Positions 9,654 through 16,769 of a stretch of 16,769 nt of DNA are shown one piece after another. The stretch lies in NCBI RefSeq assembly GCF_946885885.1, contig NZ_CAMPHN010000097.1, positions 1 through 16,769 on the forward strand, read 5' to 3'. Within the stretch, counting starts at the first letter, position 1; every line of letters begins with the position of its first letter. A model generated the notes under the pieces. That model saw only the letters and a program-made list of their open reading frames with translations. It had not been told where the DNA came from and did not search any database. Made by a program: the position numbers and the translations under genes. This stretch comes from an uncultured Pseudomonas sp. (GTDB lineage: Bacteria; Pseudomonadota; Gammaproteobacteria; Pseudomonadales; Pseudomonadaceae).

Positions 9654-10619
9654 ATGACTCAAGCTCGATTCAAAATCGTCTTCGATGGCCAACTGATACC
9701 CGATATGGCGCTGGAAACGGCCAAGGGTAATCTCGCCCAGCTGTTCAAGAGCGATGCGGCGCGCATCGATGCCTTGTTCAGCGGCAACCCTATCGCGATC
9801 AAGCGCAACCTGGCCGAAGACGAGGCGGACAAGTACCTCGCCGCGCTGCACCGCGCCGGCGCCCAAGCGCGCAAAGAACCGGAGCAGAGCACGAACCTGA
9901 GCCTGGTGGACAGCCCGGATCATCCGTCCCCGGCGGTCGCCGAAACCGCCGCCACATCTCCTGCCGACACTGACATGACCTGCCCCAAATGCGGTCTGCA
10001 ACAACCCAAGGCCGTTGAGTGTTCGGGCTGCGGCATCGTCATCGAGAAATTCCTCGCCCGCCAGGCGATGCTCAAGGAAAGCGCAACTGCGCCTGCGGCC
10101 CCTATCGCCGGCTCCCCCTATGCCACACCGCAAGCCACGGTTGGCGAGATCTTGCCGGAGTTCGGCGAGTTGAACGTCTTTACCACCGAAGGACGGATCG
10201 GCCGCCTGCGCTATCTGGCCTGGTCCCTGGCATTGATGCTGGCCTGCCTTCCGCTCTTCGCAGCGACCGCCATTGGTTTCGCCATTTCCGAGATTCTGGG
10301 CGCGGTGCTGGTTGGCCTCGTGGTGATCGCCATGCTGGTGGTCGCCGTGCAGATCGGCGTACAGCGCCTGCATGATATCGGCTGGTCCGGCTGGCTATTC
10401 CTGCTGACGCTTGTGCCCCTCGTCGGCGGCGTCATGAATATCCTGATGTTCGTGGTTCCCGGCAGCGACGCGGCCAACCGCTTCGGCCCGCCACCGCCCG
10501 CCAACAGCACCGCGGTGAAGATACTGGCGTTGCTCTGGCTGCTGGTGCCGGTGCTCGGTATAGTCGCGGCCATCGCCCTGCCGGCTTACCAGGACTACGT
10601 CACTCGCGCGGGACTCTGA
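9654..10619 (+). CDS. DUF805 membrane protein with zinc ribbon and pilin-like C-terminus
   Basis: Function unknown. The 321-residue protein has an N-terminal alpha/beta domain (about 4-72, starting RFKIVFDGQL), a low-complexity linker, a four-cysteine zinc ribbon (C110, C113, C123, C126) and a DUF805 membrane region. The membrane part starts at GRIGRLRYLAW (180-190), carries the family signature RLHDIGWSGW (238-247) and the loop GSDAANRFG, and has about four helices (188-207, 212-233, 245-268, 287-309). The last 20 residues read GIVAAIALPAYQDYVTRAGL, strikingly like the N-terminal helix of type IV pilins, but without a prepilin-peptidase site. AAGGAA six bases before the ATG supports the start. 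Probably transcribed from its own promoter. Confidence 0.82.
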   Translation: MTQARFKIVFDGQLIPDMALETAKGNLAQLFKSDAARIDALFSGNPIAIKRNLAEDEADKYLAALHRAGAQARKEPEQSTNLSLVDSPDHPSPAVAETAATSPADTDMTCPKCGLQQPKAVECSGCGIVIEKFLARQAMLKESATAPAAPIAGSPYATPQATVGEILPEFGELNVFTTEGRIGRLRYLAWSLALMLACLPLFAATAIGFAISEILGAVLVGLVVIAMLVVAVQIGVQRLHDIGWSGWLFLLTLVPLVGGVMNILMFVVPGSDAANRFGPPPPANSTAVKILALLWLLVPVLGIVAAIALPAYQDYVTRAGL

Positions 10620-10648
10620 TTGGCGCCTGCAACCTTGACCGCCAGACA

Positions 10649-10782
10649 GGGTCTTAACGGGCCGCTGAAAAATCTAAATGAGGCAGCTGGGACAGTGGCT
10701 AGGCGCCCCCGCAAGAACGTCCCCAGTCTTTTCTCAAGAGAGGGCAACCTAGGTAGTTTTTCAACGGTCTGTTAAACGACCC
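10649..10782. mobile_element. Palindromic MITE-like element
   Basis: Imperfect terminal inverted repeats of 19 bases bound this noncoding stretch: TTAACGGGCCGCTGAAAAA at 10654-10672, and on the other strand TTAACAGACCGTTGAAAAA at 10775-10757, with three mismatches. Outside them GGGTC (10649-10653) faces GACCC (10778-10782). The interior of about 85 bases encodes nothing convincing and has a small hairpin TCTC/GAGA near 10732-10741. Size, inverted ends and absence of a gene fit a non-autonomous miniature transposable element. A large stem-loop with a terminator or regulatory role is the alternative. I see no certain target-site duplication. Confidence 0.5.
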
Positions 10783-10798
10783 CGACACGGAGACTGCC

Positions 10799-11587
10799 AT
10801 GCCAAGCCACGCCCTGATCACCGGCGCATCCAGCGGTATCGGCCTGGCCCTGGCCGAGGCCCTGGCGCGCCGCGGACGTAACCTGATCCTGGTGGCGCGG
10901 CAACGCCCCGCCCTGGAGTGCATCGCCGCCGAGCTGACCCAGCGCTTCGCCGTACAGGTACTGTTTCGCGTATGCGACCTGAGCCAGCCGATCCAGCTGT
11001 CCGGCCTGCTGCACGAGTTGGAACAAGGCGACCTGCATATCGACCTGCTGGTCAATAACGCCGGCGTGGGCACCTACGGCGCCCTGGTCGCACAAGACTG
11101 GAGCGACGAGCAGCACTTGATCGAGCTGAATATGCTGGCCCTGACCCGCCTGTGCCATGCCATCGGCACGGTGATGGCGGGCCAAGGCAGCGGTCAGATC
11201 CTCAACGTCGCCTCGGTCGCGGCCTTTCAGCCCGGCCCCTGGATGAGCAGCTACTACGCCAGCAAGGCGTACGTGCTGCACCTCTCCGAAGGACTGCGCG
11301 AAGAACTCAAGGAATATGGGGTCAAGGTCTCCGTGCTTTGCCCGGGGCCGACGCGCACCGCCTTCTTCCGCAACGCGCGAATGGAACTCGGCGCGCTGCA
11401 AGACAGCAAATCGATGAGCGCCGAAGAAGTCGCGCTGATCACGGTCAGGGCGCTGGACAAGAATCGCGCACTGATCATCCCCGGCTGGCGCAATCGCTTG
11501 CTGACGATCGCGCCGCGCTTTCTGCCGCGCTGGCTGGTACGCCGGATGGCGGGCAGGGTCAACAGGCGCGCCAGTCTCGCAAGCTGA
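10799..11587 (+). CDS. Short-chain dehydrogenase/reductase
   Basis: Classical SDR of 262 residues with an unknown substrate. The cofactor motif TGASSGIG is at residues 8-15, NNAG at 86-89, N111 in the helix after it, S139 and the catalytic pair Y152 and K156 (YYASK), followed by the PGPTRT loop. R34 after the second strand suggests NADP(H) preference, an inference. The C-terminal tail is basic (LPRWLVRRMAGRVNRR) and may contact membrane. GGAG upstream of the ATG supports the start. It lies directly after the MITE-like element, so its promoter may sit in or just behind that element. Resembles PA0658. Confidence 0.9.
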   Translation: MPSHALITGASSGIGLALAEALARRGRNLILVARQRPALECIAAELTQRFAVQVLFRVCDLSQPIQLSGLLHELEQGDLHIDLLVNNAGVGTYGALVAQDWSDEQHLIELNMLALTRLCHAIGTVMAGQGSGQILNVASVAAFQPGPWMSSYYASKAYVLHLSEGLREELKEYGVKVSVLCPGPTRTAFFRNARMELGALQDSKSMSAEEVALITVRALDKNRALIIPGWRNRLLTIAPRFLPRWLVRRMAGRVNRRASLAS

Positions 11588-11608
11588 CCGCCCCCAGATG
11601 CCGGGCCA

Positions 11609-11621
11609 GGGTCAACGACCC
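11609..11621. terminator. Short hairpin between convergent SDR and AAA+ genes
   Basis: GGGTC and GACCC with a 3-base loop make a perfect short stem in the 38-base gap between two facing stop codons. There is no T-tract, so it is at best a weak terminator. Confidence 0.3.
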
Positions 11622-11625
11622 GTCG

Positions 11626-13104
11626 TCAATTGGCACTCACCGTACGGCCATGAGCCCAACTCCGCAGGGCCTCCAGCCCTTCGGCCATGACCACCGACAA
11701 GGGCGCGGTGCTCTGGATGCTGCGCAACAACACCGCCTGATCGACCGCCTGCTGTTGAGCCTGCGCGGCATAGAGCGCGCTGACCACCACCTGCTCGATC
11801 TCCGCGCCGGAGAAACCGGCACAGGCTGTCGCCAGCAGCTCCAGGTCGAAACTGTCCGGTGCCAGCTCGCGTCGCTCCAGGTGGATGCGGAAAATATCCA
11901 CGCGCACCGCCTGATCGGGCAAGTCGACGAAGAACAATTCATCGAAACGCCCCTTGCGCACCAACTCCGGCGGCAGACGCTCGATTACGTTGGCGGTCGC
12001 CACCATGAACACCGGCGCCTTGCGCTCGGCCATCCAGGTCAGCAGCGTGCCGAGCACCCGTTGACTGACCCCACCGTCGTTATCGCCGCTGGCCAAGCCC
12101 TTTTCGATTTCATCCATCCACAGTACGCAGGGCGCCATCTGCTCGGCCAGTTTCAAGGCGTCGCGCAGGTTACGTTCGGTTTCGCCGAAGAACTTGTTGT
12201 ACAGCGCGGCGAAGTCGAGGCGTAGCAAAGGCAAGCCCCAGAGCCCGGCAACCGCCTTCGCCGCCAGGCTCTTACCGCCGCCCTGCACGCCCACCAGCAA
12301 TACGCCCTTGGGCAGATCGACTGCCTGGCCGGCGAGAAAGATGTCCTGGCGCTCGGCCAGCCAGCGCTTGAGGTTGTTCAGCCCGCCGACATCGGCGAAG
12401 CGCGCGGTGTCGTACTCGAAACTCAGCACACCCTCGAGGTCGAGCAACTGGAACTTGGCCTTGTTCAGCTCCGGCAAGTCCTCCTGGGTGATAGCGCCAT
12501 CGTCGCATATCACGTTGCGCGCCAGGATGCGCGCCTCGGCATGGCTCATACCACGCAGGTTCTTCACCACCTGCTGCAGCGTACGATTGTCGGTGCGCAC
12601 CCGCGCGCCCCGGTTGCGCTCGCTCCAGCGCGTGGCCTCCTCGCGAACGATAGCCAGCAGCTCGTCCTCGCTCGGCAGGGCAAGGCTGAAGCGCGCGGCG
12701 AAGCGCTGGACTTCGGCGGGCAACTTGCAGGCATGGGATACCAGCACCAGCGTCGGCGCATGCGGGGCATCGCGCATCGCCACTTCCTTGAGCAGGCGCA
12801 CCAGCTTGGGGTTGTCATCGAGGAAGGGATGCAGGTCGCACATCGCATAAAGATTGGCTTGCGGATCGGCCTTGATCAGCTTGAGCGCCGCCTCCGGCTC
12901 GAGGGTCGCCTGGTCACTGCTGCCGCCGGCAAAACCCAGGCGCTGCAAGCCTTCGGTGATCGACCAGAAGTGCAGACCCAAGCCGCGGCGCACCGCCAAA
13001 CTGGTGAGGGTTTCCAACACCCGCGGCTCATCCCAGGACTCGATCAGAATCAGCTTGATCTTCGAGTCGAGCACCAGCCCCAAATCATGAATATCGTTCT
13101 TCAC
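11626..13104 (-). CDS. AAA+ ATPase, Ycf46-like
   Basis: Resembles the Ycf46 family, known from chloroplast and cyanobacterial genomes, where it has been linked to photosynthesis or CO2 acclimation; its role in Pseudomonas is unknown. The 492-residue protein has an N-terminal domain (about 1-210) seemingly derived from a degenerate ATPase fold, then one AAA domain: Walker A GVQGGGKS (272-279), Walker [10 protein letters not shown] (327-335), a sensor segment ATAN (369-372) and an arginine-finger region RKGRFDE (383-389). The predicted form is a cytoplasmic hexameric remodeller. The GTG at 13104 is supported by AAGGAG (13110-13115) five bases upstream. Resembles PA0657. It is monocistronic and divergent from the HIT gene. 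Confidence 0.87.
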   Translation of the reverse strand: MKNDIHDLGLVLDSKIKLILIESWDEPRVLETLTSLAVRRGLGLHFWSITEGLQRLGFAGGSSDQATLEPEAALKLIKADPQANLYAMCDLHPFLDDNPKLVRLLKEVAMRDAPHAPTLVLVSHACKLPAEVQRFAARFSLALPSEDELLAIVREEATRWSERNRGARVRTDNRTLQQVVKNLRGMSHAEARILARNVICDDGAITQEDLPELNKAKFQLLDLEGVLSFEYDTARFADVGGLNNLKRWLAERQDIFLAGQAVDLPKGVLLVGVQGGGKSLAAKAVAGLWGLPLLRLDFAALYNKFFGETERNLRDALKLAEQMAPCVLWMDEIEKGLASGDNDGGVSQRVLGTLLTWMAERKAPVFMVATANVIERLPPELVRKGRFDELFFVDLPDQAVRVDIFRIHLERRELAPDSFDLELLATACAGFSGAEIEQVVVSALYAAQAQQQAVDQAVLLRSIQSTAPLSVVMAEGLEALRSWAHGRTVSAN

Positions 13105-13182
13105 ACACGCTCCTTGTTAACTGGTCGGGCCCCATAGGCACCGTTACACTCGAATCTCTTTCAACAGCTCGGGAGACTGTCC

Positions 13183-13521
13183 ATGGATTGTCTTTTCTGC
13201 AAGATCGTCGCCGGGGAAATACCCGCGCGCAAGCTTTACGAAGACGATCAGGTCTTCGCCTTTCATGACATCGCCCCGCAAGCCCCCGTGCACTTCTTGG
13301 TGATTCCGAAGAAACACATCGCCACCCTCGACGAGCTGAGCGAAGCGGACAAGGCATTGGCCGGACACATGCTTTTCACCGCCCAACGCCTGGCCAAGGA
13401 ACAGGGCTGCGAGGAAGGCTTCCGCGTGGTGATGAATTGTAACGAGCTGGGCGGGCAAACGGTTTATCACATCCATATGCATGTGCTCGGCCAGCGCCAG
13501 ATGACCTGGCCGCCGGGCTGA
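13183..13521 (+). CDS. HIT family nucleotide hydrolase
   Basis: Histidine-triad protein of the HinT branch, which hydrolyses AMP-linked phosphoramidates and similar nucleotides in the cytoplasm. The 112-residue protein starts CLFCKIVAGEIPA, typical of HinT, and carries the triad H96, H98 and H100 in YHIHMHVLG. GGGAG about seven bases upstream of the ATG supports the start. It lies 78 bases from the divergent ATPase gene and upstream of coq7. Matches PA0656. Biological substrate not known. Confidence 0.93.
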   Translation: MDCLFCKIVAGEIPARKLYEDDQVFAFHDIAPQAPVHFLVIPKKHIATLDELSEADKALAGHMLFTAQRLAKEQGCEEGFRVVMNCNELGGQTVYHIHMHVLGQRQMTWPPG

Positions 13522-13611
13522 GAGCCTGCGACAAAAGGGCCCAATGCGGGGCGAACCGATGCGGGGCTATTGGAGTAAACTGGGCGCCGTTCTTTCCGCC
13601 GGAGGTGCCCG

Positions 13612-14259
13612 ATGGCCAACCAACGTCACTACACGCCTGTCGACCGGCTCCTGCTGCAAGCCGATGCCGCGCTGCGGACTTTGCTGCCGTTCAGCGGTCA
13701 ACCGGGTCGCCCCTCTCCGGCCGTGGTTCAGCCCGAAGCGGAACTCGATGAACAGCAAACCCAGCACATCGCCGGCCTGATGCGCATCAATCACACCGGC
13801 GAGGTCTGCGCCCAGGCGCTTTACCAAGGCCAGGCACTGACCGCCAAGCTGCCGCAGGTGCGCGCCGCCATGGAGCACGCTGCCGACGAGGAGATCGATC
13901 ACCTGGCCTGGTGCGAACAACGCATCCGCCAACTCGGCAGCCAGACCAGCGTACTCAACCCGTTGTTTTACGGCTTATCGTTCGGCGTCGGTGCGGTCGC
14001 CGGCCTGGTCAGCGACCGGGTCAGCCTGGGGTTCGTCGCCGCCACCGAAGATCAGGTGGTCAAGCACCTCGACGAACACCTGCAACAGATTCCGGACAAC
14101 GACGAGAAGTCCCGGGCGATTCTGCAGCAAATGCGCAAGGACGAGGAGCAACACGCGACCAGCGCCTTGGAAGCCGGCGGCCTGCGCTTCCCGGCACCGG
14201 TAAAGTTCGGCATGACCTTGCTGTCCAAGGTCATGACCAAAAGCGTTTATCGGCTGTAG
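13612..14259 (+). CDS. coq7: 2-polyprenyl-3-methyl-6-methoxy-1,4-benzoquinol monooxygenase Coq7
   Basis: Di-iron hydroxylase that adds the last ring hydroxyl in ubiquinone biosynthesis, bound to the membrane surface. The 215-residue protein shows the expected carboxylate ligands: E64 in NHTGEV, the E94-x-x-H97 pair in [10 protein letters not shown]146 in ATEDQVVKH, and the E178-x-x-H181 pair in DEEQHATSA. The hydrophobic segment at about 117-143 is the usual membrane-contact helix. GGAGG seven bases before the ATG supports the start. A heptad repeat begins at the base after its stop codon. In P. aeruginosa the next gene is speD, which is absent here. Confidence 0.96.
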   Translation: MANQRHYTPVDRLLLQADAALRTLLPFSGQPGRPSPAVVQPEAELDEQQTQHIAGLMRINHTGEVCAQALYQGQALTAKLPQVRAAMEHAADEEIDHLAWCEQRIRQLGSQTSVLNPLFYGLSFGVGAVAGLVSDRVSLGFVAATEDQVVKHLDEHLQQIPDNDEKSRAILQQMRKDEEQHATSALEAGGLRFPAPVKFGMTLLSKVMTKSVYRL

Positions 14260-14310
14260 CGGCAAGCGGCAAGCGGCAAGCGGCAAGCGGCAAGCGGCAA
14301 GCGGCAAGCG
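14260..14310 (+). repeat. Seven perfect tandem copies of CGGCAAG
   Basis: The 7-base unit CGGCAAG is repeated seven times without error from 14260 to 14308, followed by a partial CG. It starts directly after the coq7 TAG stop. Perfect short tandem repeats of this kind change copy number by polymerase slippage, but being outside a coding frame this would not shift any gene unless the coq7 stop were lost. Confidence 0.95.
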
Positions 14311-14356
14311 AATCAGCGTGGCGCTCGGCCGGACACCGCCAAGGCTTTTGCTCTTA

Positions 14357-14384
14357 CTTGCAGCTTATGGCTTGAGGCTTGCCG
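14357..14384 (-). repeat. Four degenerate heptads in inverted orientation
   Basis: Read on the minus strand, this stretch is CGGCAAG, CCTCAAG, CCATAAG and CTGCAAG: four units with the same 7-base period as the array at 14260-14310, facing it. The two arrays can pair into an RNA stem around a roughly 45-base loop. Together they fill most of the gap between the convergent coq7 and osmC-like genes and may act as a shared 3' structure. Confidence 0.7.
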
Positions 14385-14391
14385 CTGCTGC

Positions 14392-14814
14392 TTAGCCCAA
14401 CTCGACGATTTCGTAGTCGTGGGTTATCTCGACGCCCGCGCGCCCGAGCATGATCGATGCGGAGCAGTATTTCTCCGCTGATAATTCCACCGCGCGTTTC
14501 ACCTGAGCCTCTTTCAGACCGCGGCCCTTGACCACGAAATGCAGGTGGATCTTGGTGAACACCTTGGGCTCTTCAGTGGCGCGCTCGGCTTCGAGAAAGG
14601 CTTCGCAGCTCTCGACCGCCTGTCTGGATTTTTTCAGAATGCTGACCACATCGAAGTTGCTGCAACCGCCCAAACCGATCAACAGCATCTCCATCGGGCG
14701 CACGCCGAGGTTGCGGCCGCCGCTTTCCGGCGGGCCATCCATCACCACCGCATGGCCACTGCCCGACTCGCCGAGAAACAGCGCTTCGCCGGCCCATTGA
14801 ATGCGTGCTTTCAT
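14392..14814 (-). CDS. OsmC family protein (YhfA type)
   Basis: Cytoplasmic OsmC/Ohr-fold protein of 140 residues, of the kind that may reduce organic hydroperoxides. The two family cysteines are C51 (GLGGCSNFDV) and C117 (KYCSAS), so a peroxidatic pair is possible. The start is the ATG at 14814 (MKARIQWAGEA), preceded by GGAG and AGGG elements; an in-frame extension of 54 residues upstream is unlikely because it consumes the intergenic region. It is divergent from vfr, just as yhfA lies beside crp in E. coli, a conserved pairing. Resembles PA0653. Substrate unknown. Confidence 0.9.
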   Translation of the reverse strand: MKARIQWAGEALFLGESGSGHAVVMDGPPESGGRNLGVRPMEMLLIGLGGCSNFDVVSILKKSRQAVESCEAFLEAERATEEPKVFTKIHLHFVVKGRGLKEAQVKRAVELSAEKYCSASIMLGRAGVEITHDYEIVELG

Positions 14815-14899
14815 TACCCTGGCTCCGCTGTTAAAAAGGGAACGCAGCTTATCACAGCAGTTTTGCTCGTCCGTATACGGCAATCGTGCAAGAGTTCCT

Positions 14900-14916
14900 T
14901 GGCTAGATGTTAGCCA
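14900..14916. promoter_or_regulatory. Operator-like inverted repeat upstream of vfr
   Basis: TGGCTA and TAGCCA flank a 5-base centre. The repeat is centred about 55 bases upstream of the start point expected from the extended -10 at 14949-14957. It is not a good match to the CRP/Vfr consensus (TGTGA-N6-TCACA), so the binding protein, if any, is unknown. A 10-base palindrome CCGTATACGG also occurs at 14871-14880. Confidence 0.4.
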
Positions 14917-14948
14917 GGTCGCAAAACCGCACCTAGTATTGGAGTGCT

Positions 14949-14957
14949 TGTTATACT
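14949..14957 (+). promoter_or_regulatory. vfr promoter, extended -10
   Basis: TGTTATACT is an extended -10 box (TG-n-TATACT), with no good -35 box at 17 bases. An extended -10 with a poor -35 suits a promoter helped by an activator. The leader to the vfr ATG would be about 85 bases and carries a small hairpin GCCAG/CTGGC at 14961-14974. Confidence 0.5.
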
Positions 14958-15050
14958 GGCGCCAGAATGCTGGCAAACTTGATCGGATAACTAAATTAAA
15001 ATAACCGCCAGCAATACAGCGGCTTACATTTATATCTTCGGGATTCGGGC

Positions 15051-15695
15051 ATGGTTGCTATTACCCTCACAGCTAAAATAAAAAATCTCGACAAACTCCT
15101 CGCACACTGCCATCGCCGTCGCTACACCGCCAAAAGCACCATCATCTATGCAGGAGACCGGTGCGAAACGCTGTTCTTCATCGTCAAAGGGTCGGTCACC
15201 ATCCTGATCGAGGACGATGACGGCCGCGAGATGATCATCGCCTATCTTAATGCCGGGGACTTTTTCGGCGAGATGGGTCTGTTCGACAAAGACGGCGCGG
15301 AAAAGGAACGCAGCGCCTGGGTTCGGGCCAAGACCGAATGCGAAGTGGCGGAGCTGAGCTATGCCAAGTTCCGCGAGCTCACCGAGCAGGACCCGGACAT
15401 TCTCTACGCCCTGGGCAGCCAGATGGCCGAGCGCCTGCGCAATACCACGCGCAAGGTCGGCGACCTGGCCTTCCTCGACGTTACCGGCCGGGTCGCCCAT
15501 ACCCTGCTCGACCTGTGCAAGCAGCCCGATGCCATGACCCACCCGGACGGCATGCAGATCAAGATCACCCGCCAGGAAATCGGCCGTATCGTCGGCTGCT
15601 CGCGGGAAATGGTCGGCCGGGTACTCAAGGCCCTGGAGGAACAGGGGCTGGTCAATGTCAAGGGCAAGACCATGGTGATATTCGGCACCCGCTGA
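15051..15695 (+). CDS. vfr: cAMP receptor protein Vfr
   Basis: CRP-family transcription factor. In P. aeruginosa it controls quorum sensing, type IV pili, type III secretion and toxins in response to cAMP. The 214-residue protein matches Vfr over its full length. The phosphate-binding cassette has FGEMGLF (73-79) and R87-S88 (ERSAWVRA), T132/T133 lie in the long helix, and the helix-turn-helix is [20 protein letters not shown] (173-192). The start matches the known N-terminus MVAIT; the Shine-Dalgarno is weak. It is divergent from the OsmC/YhfA gene and ends at a strong shared terminator. Confidence 0.97.
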   Translation: MVAITLTAKIKNLDKLLAHCHRRRYTAKSTIIYAGDRCETLFFIVKGSVTILIEDDDGREMIIAYLNAGDFFGEMGLFDKDGAEKERSAWVRAKTECEVAELSYAKFRELTEQDPDILYALGSQMAERLRNTTRKVGDLAFLDVTGRVAHTLLDLCKQPDAMTHPDGMQIKITRQEIGRIVGCSREMVGRVLKALEEQGLVNVKGKTMVIFGTR

Positions 15696-15701
15696 ATATC
15701 C

Positions 15702-15741
15702 CGCATAAAAAAGCCGACGCATGCGTCGGCTTTTTTATGCG
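15702..15741. terminator. Bidirectional intrinsic terminator, vfr / trpC
   Basis: A perfect 40-base palindrome: a GC-rich stem AGCCGACGCA / TGCGTCGGCT flanked by A6 on the left and T6 on the right. Because the arms are symmetrical, it gives a stem followed by a T-run on both strands, ending the convergent vfr and trpGDC transcripts. It lies 7 bases past the vfr stop and 8 bases past the trpC stop. Confidence 0.95.
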
Positions 15742-15748
15742 TGTCGCG

Positions 15749-16585
15749 TCAGTCCACATCCGCGCTGGCGACCACCCGCTTGCGCTCGGGGAAGAACAGA
15801 CGCTCCAGCTCCGCACCGGGGTTTTCTGCGCGCATGAACGCCTCGCCGACCAGGAAGCCGTAGACCTCGTTGATCTCCATCAGCTCGACGTCGGCACGGT
15901 TGAGAATACCGCTTTCGGTTACCACCAGACGATCGCGCGGCACTCGCGGCAGGAGGTCGAGCGTGGTTTCCAGGCTGACCTCGAAGGTGTGCAGATTGCG
16001 GTTATTGATCCCCACCAGCGGCGTATCCAGGGTCTTCAGCGCGCGATCGAGCTCGTCGCCATCGTGCACCTCGACCAACACGTCCAGCTGGAATACCTTC
16101 GCGGTCGCCGCCAACTCGGCCATTTGCACATCGTCCAGGGCCGAGACGATCAGCAACACACAGTCCGCGCCCAGCGCCCGCGCTTCGACGATCTGGTACG
16201 GATCGATCATGAAATCCTTACGGATCACCGGCAGCTTGCAGGCGTTGCGAGCCTCCTGCAGGTAGCGGTCGGCGCCTTGAAAGAAATCCACATCGGTCAG
16301 CACCGACAGGCAGGTCGCACCGCCCGCTTGATAACTCTGCGCCAGCTCGGCTGGCACGAAGTGTTCGCGCAGTACGCCCTTACTCGGCGAGGCCTTCTTG
16401 ATTTCGGCGATCACCGCCGGCTGCTTGCGTTTGGCTTGCTGCAACATCGCCTCGGCGAACCCCCGTGGGGCATCGCAGGCCGCGGCTTGCTGCTCGAGTT
16501 CGGCAAGGCCGACAGCGGCGCGGCGCGCCGCCACTTCTTCGGCCTTGCGCGCGAGAATTTTTTCCAGAACAGTTGGTAGGCTCAT
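15749..16585 (-). CDS. trpC: Indole-3-glycerol phosphate synthase
   Basis: Tryptophan pathway enzyme that closes the indole ring from CdRP. The 278-residue TIM-barrel protein shows [10 protein letters not shown] (61-70), SVLTD (94-98), RKDFMID (122-128), VGINNRNL and VTESGI, all active-site segments. It is a monofunctional TrpC without a fused PRAI domain, as usual in Pseudomonas. The ATG at 16585 overlaps the trpD stop by four bases (ATGA, 16582-16585), and AGGAG lies eight bases upstream, inside trpD. An in-frame extension to 16645 would run inside trpD and is rejected. Ends at the terminator shared with vfr. Confidence 0.97.
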   Translation of the reverse strand: MSLPTVLEKILARKAEEVAARRAAVGLAELEQQAAACDAPRGFAEAMLQQAKRKQPAVIAEIKKASPSKGVLREHFVPAELAQSYQAGGATCLSVLTDVDFFQGADRYLQEARNACKLPVIRKDFMIDPYQIVEARALGADCVLLIVSALDDVQMAELAATAKVFQLDVLVEVHDGDELDRALKTLDTPLVGINNRNLHTFEVSLETTLDLLPRVPRDRLVVTESGILNRADVELMEINEVYGFLVGEAFMRAENPGAELERLFFPERKRVVASADVD

Positions 16586-16769
16586 CCTTCGCTCTCCTGT
16601 TTGAACACCGCGGTAAAGGACACCAACTCGTCCAGTTTTTCCCATGCCAGGCCCGTGTGCAGCGCATCGTGGGCCAGGTCCATGCCTTCCTTCAAGCTCA
16701 CCGCATGATCTGCGGCATAGAGCGCGGCGCCGGCATTGAGCACGATCATTTCCGCGGCTTTCTGCCCGT
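16582..16769 (-). CDS. trpD: Anthranilate phosphoribosyltransferase, C-terminal part
   Basis: Partial gene running off the right edge; only the last 61 residues plus the TGA stop are visible. Read on the minus strand the frame gives [19 protein letters not shown], then [10 protein letters not shown] and a final [11 protein letters not shown], which is the typical TrpD C-terminal helix region (nAAAlYva, s-eG). TrpD joins anthranilate to PRPP. Stop and trpC start overlap as ATGA, so the two are translationally coupled within the expected trpGDC operon. Confidence 0.92.
   Translation of the reverse strand, partial: GQKAAEMIVLNAGAALYAADHAVSLKEGMDLAHDALHTGLAWEKLDELVSFTAVFKQESEG

Noticed and set aside
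11152..12225. Long plus-strand open frame (about 357 codons) across the SDR 3' end and antisense to the AAA+ gene
   Set aside because: It overlaps two genes with intact catalytic motifs; GC-rich DNA often leaves such open antisense frames.
13544..13567. Direct repeat ATGCGGGGC, twice, upstream of coq7
   Set aside because: Two 9-base copies 15 bases apart in GC-rich DNA could be an operator but may be chance; no supporting promoter geometry was found.
14260..14384. CRISPR-like array
   Set aside because: Units are 7 bases with no spacers; this is a simple tandem repeat with an inverted degenerate partner.
14900..14916. Vfr/CRP autoregulatory site
   Set aside because: The half-sites are TGGCTA/TAGCCA with a 5-base centre, not TGTGA-N6-TCACA. 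Kept only as an unassigned inverted repeat.
14815..14976. 54-residue N-terminal extension of the OsmC protein
   Set aside because: It would run through the divergent promoter region and past the vfr -10 box, and homologues start at MKARIQW.
15338..16579. Long plus-strand open frame (about 413 codons) spanning the vfr 3' half and antisense to trpC
   Set aside because: It is a shadow frame: it overlaps vfr in another frame, crosses a perfect terminator and is antisense to a clear trpC. The translation is low-complexity and matches no family I know.

Overview
The window is a stretch of Pseudomonas core chromosome. Protein sequences and gene order match, in reverse, what I recall of the P. aeruginosa PAO1 block from tyrS (PA0668) down to trpD (PA0650). 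This species identification rests on remembered sequences, not a search. Codon use is GC-rich throughout and nothing looks like a prophage, plasmid, CRISPR locus or defence island. No gene-free stretch exceeds 300 bases.

Layout, left to right. Positions 1-149 hold two tandem sigma70 promoters on the minus strand, with the typical layout of rRNA operon promoters; an rRNA operon should begin just left of the window. tyrS (minus) ends directly against them. Divergent from tyrS is a murein-related pair, an M23 endopeptidase of the MepM type and anmK, 4 bases apart. Convergent to it lie erpA (Fe-S carrier, own promoter) and an argC / DUF6776-like / bactofilin operon, all minus. Next comes a plus-strand operon: hemJ, a nitronate-monooxygenase-like flavoprotein and a secreted or anchored fold-III PLP protein. 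A DUF805 membrane protein with a pilin-like C-terminus follows, then a small palindromic element resembling a MITE, then a short-chain dehydrogenase. A Ycf46-like AAA+ ATPase (minus) is followed by a HIT protein and coq7 (plus). An OsmC/YhfA protein (minus) sits divergent to vfr (plus). A strong bidirectional terminator separates vfr from trpC and the 3' end of trpD (minus).

The genes serve translation (tyrS, probable rrn), cell-wall turnover and recycling, arginine and tryptophan biosynthesis, haem, Fe-S and ubiquinone supply, and cAMP-dependent regulation (Vfr). The less ordinary parts are the MITE-like element, the heptad repeats between coq7 and osmC where P. aeruginosa carries speD, the PLP protein whose metal-site motif looks lost, and the pilin-like tail on the DUF805 protein. 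I see no convincing new multi-gene system.
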